Part shown: positions 63,880 through 64,000 of the stretch, piece by piece | How the letters are laid out: each line of letters starts with the position of its first letter | Numbering within the stretch: the stretch's first letter is position 1 | Source of the DNA: Azolla caroliniana | Taxonomy: Eukaryota > Polypodiophyta | Length of the DNA: 64,000 nt | Direction: 5' to 3' | Assembly (NCBI GenBank): GCA_043228905.1 | Contig: JBHGNT010000009.1 | Location: 4,464,001-4,528,000 of the forward strand | Made by a program: the position numbers and the translations under genes | The notes under the pieces: generated by a model | The model's input: the letters and a program-made list of their open reading frames with translations, nothing else | Databases searched by the model: none | Told to the model about the DNA's origin: nothing

Positions 63880-64000
63880 TAAAAAAATAAAAATAAAAAA
63901 ATAATATAAAAAATATAAAAAATATAAAAAATATAAAACAAAAAAGAAAACAAAAAATATAAAATATAAAATAAAATAAAAAATAGAATAAAAATAAGAA
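63880..64000. repeat. A/T low-complexity tract at the window end
   Basis: Runs of aaaat, aaaaaatat and aaaaataa with almost no G or C; it continues past the window. Confidence 0.85.

Overview
This window is a non-genic, retrotransposon-packed stretch of a plant nuclear genome. I found no ordinary host gene. Ty1/copia elements primed by initiator tRNA-Met, Ty3-type elements primed by a tRNA matching plant tRNA-Trp, plant L1-like LINEs, and a Penelope-like element with a hammerhead ribozyme occur together. That mix, and the depth of nesting, fits a large-genome land plant. A fern or lycophyte is my guess, but it is an inference only.

Nesting could be solved from target-site duplications (TSDs) and broken reading frames. 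The outermost layer is a minus-strand LINE (L-B: about 13230-13602, 13954-13992 and 53722-54810). A related LINE (L-A: 1-327 and 10271-about 13230) adjoins it. L-A carries copia element C1 (328-10270, TSD cctcc). C1 holds a gag-only LTR element G1 (713-4108) in its 3' LTR and a solo LTR G2 (8869-9675) in its gag. L-B carries copia C5 (13993-53721, TSD gatcc). C5 contains: a tandem array of 217-bp LTR-like units (14353-14933); solo LTR G3 (15151-15878); LINE-C (15991-36902); and copia C4 (37791-52323, TSD ttctt). LINE-C contains copia C2 (16077-31713, TSD agtat). C2 contains a solo LTR (17410-18064) and Ty3-type element G4 (21654-30956, TSD gcgg). G4 contains the Penelope-like element (about 22730-25351). 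C4 contains copia C3 (40825-49678, TSD ttccg), which contains gag-only element G5 (43022-46541, TSD gcgg). The deepest chain has six levels: L-B, C5, LINE-C, C2, G4, Penelope.

The most interesting system is the G group of LTR elements. G1, G4 and G5, and the solo LTRs, differ in sequence but share a layout: LTR ends of the form TGTCGTGA...TCACGACA; usually 4-bp GC-rich TSDs; an antisense tRNA-like sequence with good A and B boxes in U3; CATGCA-type palindromes; a TATA box; a small U5 hairpin with a CCGG-type loop; a tRNA-Trp primer site; a Gag-like protein; and a hairpin just before the polypurine tract. Both hairpins show compensatory changes between families. G4 has pol remnants; G1 and G5 have only gag. 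Two sister LTR families carry perfect heat-shock elements.

The copia lineage C1/C2/C4 has its own peculiarity: a C-terminal extension after RNase H whose last residues (ending VELEGEC) are encoded by the polypurine tract, with the stop codon inside the LTR.

From about 54,810 to 64,000 the DNA is AT-rich and shows no convincing gene, only a truncated retroposed copy with a long TSD, an inverted repeat and microsatellites. All calls were made by reading; no alignment, folding program or database was used.
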